A DNA stretch of 64,000 nucleotides from Verrucomicrobium spinosum DSM 4136 = JCM 18804 (GTDB lineage Bacteria > Verrucomicrobiota > Verrucomicrobiia > Verrucomicrobiales > Verrucomicrobiaceae), in the NCBI RefSeq assembly GCF_000172155.1, contig NZ_ABIZ01000001.1, positions 4,559,105-4,623,104 of the forward strand, read 5' to 3'. The notes under the pieces are model-generated. The model saw only the letters and a list, made by a program, of their open reading frames with translations. It searched no databases and had not been told where the DNA came from. Below, piece by piece: positions 54,512 to 62,154 of this stretch (the first letter of the stretch is position 1; every line of letters begins with the position of its first letter). The translations under genes and the position numbers were made by a program.

Positions 54512-56251
54512 TCACTTTTTGACCGCCTCCGCTTCAACTGCAACTAGCAATTGAGCAAACATTCGCGATTCGCGGAATCCGAGGAGTCGCTTCGATGCCG
54601 TATCGTATATGGAACGCGCCATTCCGTCGCTTCCAAAATTGACCTCGTACAAAGCCCCCGTCTGACTGTGCTGCATCAAACTCCATGTTAACTTTCCGTT
54701 TAGGAGACGGCTTATCTGCTTAGATCCTGAATACTTGAATTCACGGATCGCACCGCTTCTAAGCACATGTCGAGAAAGTTGTCCGCGACTCAAATAGGTC
54801 ATAACCTCGGCGCTTCCATCAGGGTATTCACATCTCACCACATCACCACGGTCATCGAATATTTCGCGCTTCAGACCACTTGCCAAATGTGTAATTCGCT
54901 CGTGCAATAACGGTGAAGCTCCTTCATAAACGTAGTCGGTTCGCGTTTCGTTCTTTTCAGTCTTCTCTACCAAACGACCAAGAGAGTCGTACTTCAGGAC
55001 TTGCAGTATACTGGAGCCCCCCGCATCCCGCTTAGTGACAACTCTGCTCAGTCCAGCACCATATTGCGTAGTTTCGAGAGCATCTGCAATTCTCTCCCTA
55101 ATTGTTCGCCCCTGATTGTCAAAGCTTGCTAGCGCAAGAAGTCTCGGCTCTGTTGAACCCTTTTCAATTGTTTCTATCTTTCGGGCCTTCCCATAACCCA
55201 TCCCGGGTGTTAACATAAAATAAGTTCTCTTCACCGATCCATCTGGCAACCCATGTTCCCAGATGCCGGTCTTCTCATCATAGGAGTAGCTCTCACGCTT
55301 CCCGTCACGGTCAGTGGCGACTATCTTCGCCCTCGCTCCGGCCGCAACGCCCTCAGGGATCTCGACGTTGTACGTGCGATTCCCATCAGATGCTATCGCT
55401 CCGCTTCCGACGTTCCATTTGAATGTTTCGTCATGCTGCTTTCCCTTGCCAAGCTGTTCCTCCAGGCTCATCGCCTGCAGCAAACCATCCTCATCAGGCC
55501 GGTAGCCAATCTTGCCTTGGTAGTCCTGATTGTCCTTGATTGACCCGACACTGGGAAGCATGCGAACGGGCAGCGCCTTCCCCAGAGCTTTCGCCATCAC
55601 AGGAAACTCCGTGTACCCGAACTCCGTCCAGTACTTGTTGGGCACAAGTTCAAACCTCTCCAAGTGCCCGGTCGGACCGTATCGGGCCGTGAGCAGATCC
55701 CCCTTCTTTTTCGAGCTGATCTTGCCCACTCTGGTTCCATCGTAGGCCCACCTCAATTCGTCACCCTTGGGAGTCGTTGCCTCCACAATCCGGCCTTTGT
55801 GGTACCGAAACTTCCAGCCTTCCTTCTTGTCCACCACTTCAAATGCGTCGCCTGGCAGCAACTTGCCCGCTATGGCGGCATCCAGAGAATCATACGCATC
55901 GGGCTTCTTGGGGTCCCTGAACAAGCGATAGACGAAACCGCCCGGCGAATGGACCGTCACCTCAGTTTCGTCACTCTGAGTGACTGTGCTCTCCAAAAGC
56001 GGGAACCACCAACCATATCCCAGGCAGCCATCTGACACATAACGTGGCTTGCTGTTGAACAAAAACCGCACCGGCAACTCCGTGGCCTCATCAAGCGTGA
56101 TCTTCTCGTCACAGAGCCACCACTTGCTGAAGCATCCCTGGCGATCAGCACTCCAGAGAGCATTGTTGAGGTACTTGAACACAGGCGGCACTGCCGCATG
56201 CGCCAGTGAAGACACAAACAACCCCAGCAGGACGAGCAAACTCCCTTTCAT
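54512..56251 (-). CDS. Secreted YD/RHS-repeat-like protein
   Basis: 579 residues. Signal peptide (MKGSLLVLLGLFVSSLAHA). The region to about 150 resembles the N-terminal cap of RHS proteins (LPVRFLFNSKPRYVSDGCLG, GWWFPLLE, HSPGGFVYRLFRD). Then come YD-type repeats: WAYDGTRVGKISS, KYDSLGRLVEKTEKNETRTD, YVYEGASPLLHERITHLASG, FDDRGDVVRCEYPDGS. RHS shells usually end in a toxin; here the C-terminus is short and has no toxin domain. It may act as an outer-surface or periplasmic carbohydrate-binding shell. A 62-residue secreted peptide gene lies 56 bases upstream and may be linked. Confidence 0.72.
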   Translation of the reverse strand: MKGSLLVLLGLFVSSLAHAAVPPVFKYLNNALWSADRQGCFSKWWLCDEKITLDEATELPVRFLFNSKPRYVSDGCLGYGWWFPLLESTVTQSDETEVTVHSPGGFVYRLFRDPKKPDAYDSLDAAIAGKLLPGDAFEVVDKKEGWKFRYHKGRIVEATTPKGDELRWAYDGTRVGKISSKKKGDLLTARYGPTGHLERFELVPNKYWTEFGYTEFPVMAKALGKALPVRMLPSVGSIKDNQDYQGKIGYRPDEDGLLQAMSLEEQLGKGKQHDETFKWNVGSGAIASDGNRTYNVEIPEGVAAGARAKIVATDRDGKRESYSYDEKTGIWEHGLPDGSVKRTYFMLTPGMGYGKARKIETIEKGSTEPRLLALASFDNQGRTIRERIADALETTQYGAGLSRVVTKRDAGGSSILQVLKYDSLGRLVEKTEKNETRTDYVYEGASPLLHERITHLASGLKREIFDDRGDVVRCEYPDGSAEVMTYLSRGQLSRHVLRSGAIREFKYSGSKQISRLLNGKLTWSLMQHSQTGALYEVNFGSDGMARSIYDTASKRLLGFRESRMFAQLLVAVEAEAVKK

Positions 56252-56307
56252 GCAGACGAAGAGACCAAGCTTTTCAACCAACCGTTACACCTGTTCACCA
56301 GCAACCC

Positions 56308-56496
56308 CTACCAACTTGTTGTAGGTGGATTGGTAGTCGACGAATCACAAGCCGCAGCGGCGGTCCCACCTGTCTCCGAACTGCTGTAACACGCAGAAGA
56401 ACCTCCATTGTGACGCAGGGCGGCCGCCAGATTGAATGCCTGATGCCCCATCACTAGGAGCCCCGCCAGAAGAACCGCTCTGAATGCTTTTTTCAT
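56308..56496 (-). CDS. Small secreted peptide
   Basis: 62 residues. Signal peptide (MKKAFRAVLLAGLLVMGHQA) followed by a mature peptide of about 38 residues rich in Ser, Thr, Gly and Ala with two Cys (SSACYSSSETGG, AAACDSSTTN). It is short for a normal domain and may be a processed peptide or a linker-like surface peptide. It lies just upstream of the YD/RHS-like gene on the same strand, so the two are probably made together. Confidence 0.5.
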   Translation of the reverse strand: MKKAFRAVLLAGLLVMGHQAFNLAAALRHNGGSSACYSSSETGGTAAAACDSSTTNPPTTSW

Positions 56497-56511
56497 ATTT
56501 CAGGAGAATTT

Positions 56512-58056
56512 GTGGAGATTATCTCCATGGTTACGCAGATGTCCACCAAAAGTTCACCCCATAGTAGTGTTTTCTCTCTCGCGATAGAAAGGAGATCCCT
56601 TATGGCCTTCCGGCTAGGTTTGGGCATTGTCATAGCGGTCGATATCCTCATGCGTTTGTTGGACGTGAGGGAGCATTATACAGACGATGGGATCTGGCCA
56701 CGCAATGCCGCGATGGTAGATTTTGGCAAATACCCTTGGCTTTGGTCGCTTCACTACCTGAACGGCAGCCTCCTCTTCAACACCGGGCTTCTTATTGTCA
56801 CTGCATTGTCAGGACTCTGGCTTGCCTCTGGAAGATCCAATCGATGGGCCACATTGATAACGTGGGTGCTGGTGTCCTCAGTCCAACATCGGACTCCCGG
56901 TCTAAACATGGGTGCGGACACACTTTTGCTTGTATTGCTCTTCTGGAACTTCTTTCTGCCTTCATCGACTCTTACTTCCGATAAGCAATTTTCTGCTCCA
57001 ACTACCGGCTGGCCCCAGCGAGCACTTCTGCTTCAAGTATGCCTCATGTACTGGTCGACCGCTTTGTTCAAAAGTCATCCTGTATGGCGGTCCGACTATT
57101 CTGCCGTTGAGTTCGCATTGGGAATTGAGTCCTTTCAGGCGTATTTGGGTCCCGAAGCCCTGAGATTTCCTAGCCTTTTGAAGGTTCTAACTTGCTCGAC
57201 GATAGTTTTGGAGGAGTTGGGACCAATTGTCGCACTGTTGGGCAGTAGATTTTGGATCGCCCGTACAGCAGCGGCGATTTCATTCATGGCATTTCATTTG
57301 CTCGGCCTGGGTCTCACAATGCGACTTGGCATCTTCCCATGGGTGTGCGCGGTAGCTTGGCTGCCTTTCCTCCCAGCACAGTTTTGGGACAGAGTTGCCC
57401 ACCATTTTGGCCGTCTGGCCCGCCATCCACAGGTTGACACTTGTAGCCAACAATTGCCACTCCGCCAATGGTACCGCCTGCCGAATCCCCTTGTCATCAG
57501 CTGCTTGCTATATGTGTCATGGTGGAATCTCTCCGTCCTCTACACAAAGCCTCTTGCCAAGATCTTCCCCGAGATGCTTCGCACACCAGGACACTGGTTG
57601 GGTATTGCCCAAAATTGGCAGTTTTTTGCCCCTCGGCCGGCTACGCGAGACGGATGGTATGTCGCCAAGGCCAAAACTTCCGACGGCAGGGAATTCGACC
57701 CTCTCCATGGGGGCGGTCCAGTCACTTGGAACAAGCCAGTTCAGGGAGTTGCCAAGGAATTCAAAAACTCAAGGTGGCACAAGTATCTGCACAGCACTTT
57801 TCTAGGGCGACGCCAGTCCCAAGTCGATGAATATGCGAGATACATCACAAGGGAGTGGAACCAGAGTCACACAAGCAAGATCGAATCGCTTGAATTGTAC
57901 TACATGCTCCAAGATCATTTCCATCCGGAGGATGGAATCCGGCCGATAAAGGTCTATCCCAGCTCTGGACTCAACTCAGAAGGCAAAGCTCTTTTTCAAG
58001 GAGACATCCGATGGGAGGCGGAACAGGCAGATCAAAAGCAACCGGTCAAAAAGTAG
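56512..58056 (+). CDS. HTTM-domain membrane protein (vitamin K-dependent gamma-carboxylase-like)
   Basis: 514 residues. Seven to eight hydrophobic segments and the usual HTTM features are visible: RRSLMAFRLGLGIVIAVDIL, DGIWPRN, LTMRLGIFPWVCAVAWLPFL. The C-terminal soluble part (PGHWLGIAQNWQFFAPRPAT, then DGWYVAKAKTSDGREFDP) is typical of bacterial members. The GTG start at 56512 has AGGAG five bases upstream, a clear ribosome-binding site. Its end overlaps the convergent O-antigen-ligase-like gene by 11 bases. The bacterial function of these proteins is poorly known; carboxylase activity is not established. Confidence 0.85.
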   Translation: MEIISMVTQMSTKSSPHSSVFSLAIERRSLMAFRLGLGIVIAVDILMRLLDVREHYTDDGIWPRNAAMVDFGKYPWLWSLHYLNGSLLFNTGLLIVTALSGLWLASGRSNRWATLITWVLVSSVQHRTPGLNMGADTLLLVLLFWNFFLPSSTLTSDKQFSAPTTGWPQRALLLQVCLMYWSTALFKSHPVWRSDYSAVEFALGIESFQAYLGPEALRFPSLLKVLTCSTIVLEELGPIVALLGSRFWIARTAAAISFMAFHLLGLGLTMRLGIFPWVCAVAWLPFLPAQFWDRVAHHFGRLARHPQVDTCSQQLPLRQWYRLPNPLVISCLLYVSWWNLSVLYTKPLAKIFPEMLRTPGHWLGIAQNWQFFAPRPATRDGWYVAKAKTSDGREFDPLHGGGPVTWNKPVQGVAKEFKNSRWHKYLHSTFLGRRQSQVDEYARYITREWNQSHTSKIESLELYYMLQDHFHPEDGIRPIKVYPSSGLNSEGKALFQGDIRWEAEQADQKQPVKK

Positions 58057-59398
58057 CACCCTCAACACTCAGAACAGCGGTTAGCCAATTCGGAACATAT
58101 TGACCTGCCAAGGGACAGGGTTCGATTGTGAACCTCTTGGACGCAATTCCTTGGGGCTCCCAAAAAAGTTTTGCTTCACCTGTCCAGAATGCCCCCAACA
58201 ACACATGAACCTCACCGTGTTCCTTGAGTTGCTCAAAGACAGTGTTGGAGGGATTGCCAGGATTGATCAACCAGATTCGCCTCGCAGCCACCGGGTTGAA
58301 CTGCAACTTCTCTTCCGCGACACCAACACCCGAAACTACCGCTATGTCCACATCCTGAATGTTTCGACTATGCTCCTTCCATTGTATGTGAAATCTCGGT
58401 GCTAAATTGCTATCCTCAGCAGCGGATCGAAGCTTGTGTCCGTAAAACGCGCCGAGGACTGCTTGATCAGGCTTGGCTACAAAAACGGAAAGCTGCTCAC
58501 CTCCTTTCCCGATAGTCACGATCCCCTGGCGGAGAGCAAGTTCCAGATGGCCTTTTCCCATACCCCCCAATACCGCCAACACTCCCAGGAGCATCATTCC
58601 GGCAACAGCCGAGACCGCGAATAGAATACCAGAAGGCCAGTCGGCAACAACAACACGGGCCACAACGACACAGACGAGCGAGAGGGTTGGCACTATCCAA
58701 AGCCACGGTTGATGGGCAGTGTCACTGAAGGATGCGGAAAGACCAAAGCATATCCACACCGCCAATGGAACAGACAACCAGTGTTGAGCTCTTCCCGGAA
58801 AGCAAAGGACGATGACGGCGGCCCAAGACAAGACATAGGCTATTCGGATTCCCCATCCAAACTCGACTAGCCAGGTCAAATGACTGCTCACAAGCTGACG
58901 GTACTTCTCAAGTCGACCCGTCTCCTGATACCATTGTCTGTACGCATCGCTCGCCCGCCCAGCTCCCCAGCCCTCCGGGGCATCCCACATCATCCTGGGC
59001 ACCTTTTCATAAATAGCCCATCGATTAACCACTGAACCATCTTGCGCGACAAAACCTGGTTCATAGCGTTTTGAGGCACCTAAATAGCCACTGTAGCCGA
59101 CCAGAGCCGCAGCGGTGACCACACATGCAATGATTCTGTTCGCGGGCCATCGTCTCACGCAGCAGACGAGGACAATGGTTCCTCCGACCAATGCGACAAC
59201 CGAACCGCGTGAATAGGTGTGCACCAGACACGCGCCAAGCACGGCATTGGCTGATAACGAGAGCCAGAATCCGTACTTCCACAGATAAGCGGCTATCCAC
59301 AATGAGATCATGAGAGTTGCAATCAACGCTCCCGTGAAATTGGGGTTTCCAAGGCCCCAGTCCAAACGGCGCACCCCCTCGAAAAAGTAGTCCCTCAT
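58046..59398 (-). CDS. O-antigen ligase/polymerase-like (Wzy/WaaL family) membrane protein
   Basis: 450 residues. The start MRDYFFEGVRRLDWGLGNPN (then FTG) contains the family's GNPN signature, and TYSRGSVVALVGG resembles the second one. About eight membrane segments follow, with a periplasmic loop at WLVEFGW. The C-terminal 150 residues are soluble. The usual first membrane segments of the family are missing, so the protein may be shortened at the N-terminus, or the start has moved. The ATG overlaps the TGA of the preceding hydrolase-like gene, so it belongs to the same operon. A role in glycan linkage or polymerisation on the outside of the inner membrane is inferred. Confidence 0.7.
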   Translation of the reverse strand: MRDYFFEGVRRLDWGLGNPNFTGALIATLMISLWIAAYLWKYGFWLSLSANAVLGACLVHTYSRGSVVALVGGTIVLVCCVRRWPANRIIACVVTAAALVGYSGYLGASKRYEPGFVAQDGSVVNRWAIYEKVPRMMWDAPEGWGAGRASDAYRQWYQETGRLEKYRQLVSSHLTWLVEFGWGIRIAYVLSWAAVIVLCFPGRAQHWLSVPLAVWICFGLSASFSDTAHQPWLWIVPTLSLVCVVVARVVVADWPSGILFAVSAVAGMMLLGVLAVLGGMGKGHLELALRQGIVTIGKGGEQLSVFVAKPDQAVLGAFYGHKLRSAAEDSNLAPRFHIQWKEHSRNIQDVDIAVVSGVGVAEEKLQFNPVAARRIWLINPGNPSNTVFEQLKEHGEVHVLLGAFWTGEAKLFWEPQGIASKRFTIEPCPLAGQYVPNWLTAVLSVEGATF

Positions 59399-62154
59399 TT
59401 AGCCTGTGGTTGAGCTTGTCCTGCTTGAGCCGCCGGCAATGCGGCGAATGCTCGTCCATCATCTGCTTTCCGCGTAGCTTCTTCCAATGTCATCCCCCAC
59501 GCTTTAGCAATTCCCTCCGTTGGCAGGGGCACACGCTGTTCCTTGGGCACCCACCAGTTGTCTGCGTCACTGGCAGGACTGATTTCATGATTGATCAGGT
59601 CCCCAAAGTATGCCGGTGCTGCCATGTTTTTTGCAAACAGTACCGCAGGCGGAATCTTGGGATGCCGATCCTTGGCACGCTGCTCGACACTTGTTCGCCG
59701 GAGGCTCAACGCATAGTCAAAGAACGCCACCGAAAGCTCTTCAATGTCGCGTCGAGACGCATGACCAAGGCTTGGCCCAGCCTTGAAGATCATCGGGAGT
59801 TTGGCTTGAAGGCCACGTTGGTAGAAGTCGAAGCTGTCACGAAATCCCCCATCAGCCTCACCGGTTGTTACCAGCCAGAGCGTCTGCTCGGCACCTCTGG
59901 AAAATGGTGCCCTGTAGCCCACTCCGATGTGAGTATGAACTGCAAGAAACTGCCCTGGGTAGCGCATCGCGATTTGATTTGAGAAGAATGCGCCCCGGGA
60001 GATTCCGTAGAGAAGCATGCCATCGTTGGGCAACTTGTGCTCAGACGCAATCTTTCCAACACCTTCTCTCCAAGCTTCACCAAAGACACTGAACTTACGC
60101 TGCAGTTCATTCTCCATCTCAGGTGTCAAGGTGTCGATCCTGGTGTTAGGTGGAAGCAAGTGAGCCGTATTCCAGGTTATCATCGCAAGGCCGCTTCGAT
60201 CAGCAAACCTCACCAGATAGTCGTCAGTGCTCTTGAGTTTGTTGACCAGCGAAGTGTCCTCCTGCTGCCAGGTGCAGAAACAGAGGATCCCGTTGGGACT
60301 CTGGCCTTTTGGAATCGATCCTGGCACCCTAACGAACAAATTCAGCTCAGGCATCTCCGGGAGCTTTGTTTTGAACGTTCTTTTGGCAATCTGAGCAAGG
60401 GGTGTTGATTCAGTCTCTTTCCGCATTGACTTCCAGATCCCCAGAAACTCCGAATTGGGGAACCACGCATAAGCCTTCGGATCGGGCCTTTCGGTCATCG
60501 AACGAGAAGGTGGTGTCAAACTATGGAGGTGAACCCAGCGGTTCATCTCCTTGTTGGAGCTAAAAACAGAGTCCAGGAAGCTTCTGGCAAAGCTCTCCTT
60601 CACCCGAGCGGGCAACCAAGCCTGGGGCATCGCCATGAATCCGACTGGATTGTACGGATCCGCACGACGCAAGTCCTCGAAGTGATACAAACTGTTTTTG
60701 TACTGACCATCGGATTCGGCCACCACAATCCCCGGGGGAACTTTCAACAAAGTGGTAATCGCAGGAAACTTGCTGGCACCGCTGCAGTACCAAGCCCGGT
60801 ATCTGGAGGGAGCGCGGACCAACATAAACTGAAACCAGGTAGCGGCAGCACCCTGTGCATGCACCACCAATGGCAAGTCTTTGTAGTCGGCTCCCGCGAG
60901 GCTGTTGAGTTCTCTGTAAAACGCTGTTTCGAGACCCTTTACAGCCGAGTCATCAGAACGGACAGTTCCCTGCTTCAACCCCACCAGCAATACCGACCAC
61001 TCACGTTTCTTTGCGTAGTCAATCCACTCAGGATCGAACCTCACCATAGCGGGGAGAGTGCTGTTTGCTATCACCAGGACGGCCTTAGGCGCTGCCACAT
61101 TCTTGATCCACCGCAACTCACACGAGGCAAATTCCCGCGTGCTGAAACTCCGACGCCCGAACCCCGGCGTCATTTTGGGCCAGTCAACAGGTCTCAACGC
61201 CTTAACAACGCCAACAAACTCAGTGCTTGGATACCATCCGAATCGTATGGGATCAGGCTGGAATTTCGCGTCCTCAGGGTGAGGGGTAAGCGTGTGAACA
61301 TTTAGCCATTGTCCGGACTTTCCACTGCCTGACAGACTCTCCTTCAGGTAAGACAGGACAAAGCCATCCACAAGGGACGGTTCCGCCTTGATGTCCCACC
61401 CCGCAAACGTTATCTCGTTGTTTCTATTGCTTGATCTCAGTTCTTCGAAGTGTTCGAGATGCCCGATATACTCCTTTTCGCTCAACGACAAGATTGCCCC
61501 AGGTGGCCATACAAAGTCCTTCCTTCTCGGAATCTCCGCGAAGCGGGCGGCCCCTGCCAGAACCCACCTCGTTTGTCGACCAGGATGTCGAGCCATCCAG
61601 CTCTCCAGCCAAAAACCTGTTTCGCCCGATAGGTACAGCATGATCGGCACTTTATGCGCAACTTGATTGGACACCGAATCCGAAGATCCTGACTCCTCAG
61701 AATCTCTCTTGGGGGCAGAATCAAGAAGCTTGCTGTCGATCCAATGCGGCAAGGTTTGCTCGATCGCATCGACGATGATCTTGCTTTCAACCTTCTTCAC
61801 CACGTTGAAGCGCAATGTCACGAGACTCGTTCCCGTTTCCCTCGCAAACCTAATCCAAGCTTCGTCACGAAAGATGTCGCTTCGATCTGCATCATTCGCA
61901 ACGACAAGAACCCTTCCGCAGTCCGCTTTCGGAGCATACCCCTGGAGCACAAATGTCTCGAATTCATTCTTTGAAACCAGTTGATGCTGCAAAACCTCCA
62001 CGCCAGGCAAATTCGTCCCTTGCAGGTGGTCAGCAACTTTTGCACCAGCATCGGTGGTTGCACCGTTGCCATCCTTGCTTTGCGCGCTCACGGTCAAGGA
62101 CGTCAGGCCCATTGTGAGACACAGACTGCTCAAAATCAGTTTGAATGCGTTCAT
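59395..62154 (-). CDS. Secreted protein of three repeated alpha/beta-hydrolase-like units
   Basis: 919 residues. Signal peptide (MNAFKLILSSLCLTMGLTSL, then TVSAQS). Three repeats of about 260-300 residues follow, each with a strand-loop opening (APKADCGRVLVVANDADRSD; VAAPKAVLVIANSTLPAMVR; GQSPNGILCFCTWQQEDTSL) and a nucleophile-elbow-like region (VPIMLYLSGETGFWLESWM; LPLVVHAQGAAATWFQF; MLLYGISRGAFFSNQIA). Only the third has the clear GxSxG elbow (GISRG); in the first the serine lies in LSGET and the second has QGAA, so they may be inactive. The start at 62154 overlaps the stop of the upstream paralogue (ATGA). Function unknown. Confidence 0.72.
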   Translation of the reverse strand: MNAFKLILSSLCLTMGLTSLTVSAQSKDGNGATTDAGAKVADHLQGTNLPGVEVLQHQLVSKNEFETFVLQGYAPKADCGRVLVVANDADRSDIFRDEAWIRFARETGTSLVTLRFNVVKKVESKIIVDAIEQTLPHWIDSKLLDSAPKRDSEESGSSDSVSNQVAHKVPIMLYLSGETGFWLESWMARHPGRQTRWVLAGAARFAEIPRRKDFVWPPGAILSLSEKEYIGHLEHFEELRSSNRNNEITFAGWDIKAEPSLVDGFVLSYLKESLSGSGKSGQWLNVHTLTPHPEDAKFQPDPIRFGWYPSTEFVGVVKALRPVDWPKMTPGFGRRSFSTREFASCELRWIKNVAAPKAVLVIANSTLPAMVRFDPEWIDYAKKREWSVLLVGLKQGTVRSDDSAVKGLETAFYRELNSLAGADYKDLPLVVHAQGAAATWFQFMLVRAPSRYRAWYCSGASKFPAITTLLKVPPGIVVAESDGQYKNSLYHFEDLRRADPYNPVGFMAMPQAWLPARVKESFARSFLDSVFSSNKEMNRWVHLHSLTPPSRSMTERPDPKAYAWFPNSEFLGIWKSMRKETESTPLAQIAKRTFKTKLPEMPELNLFVRVPGSIPKGQSPNGILCFCTWQQEDTSLVNKLKSTDDYLVRFADRSGLAMITWNTAHLLPPNTRIDTLTPEMENELQRKFSVFGEAWREGVGKIASEHKLPNDGMLLYGISRGAFFSNQIAMRYPGQFLAVHTHIGVGYRAPFSRGAEQTLWLVTTGEADGGFRDSFDFYQRGLQAKLPMIFKAGPSLGHASRRDIEELSVAFFDYALSLRRTSVEQRAKDRHPKIPPAVLFAKNMAAPAYFGDLINHEISPASDADNWWVPKEQRVPLPTEGIAKAWGMTLEEATRKADDGRAFAALPAAQAGQAQPQAK

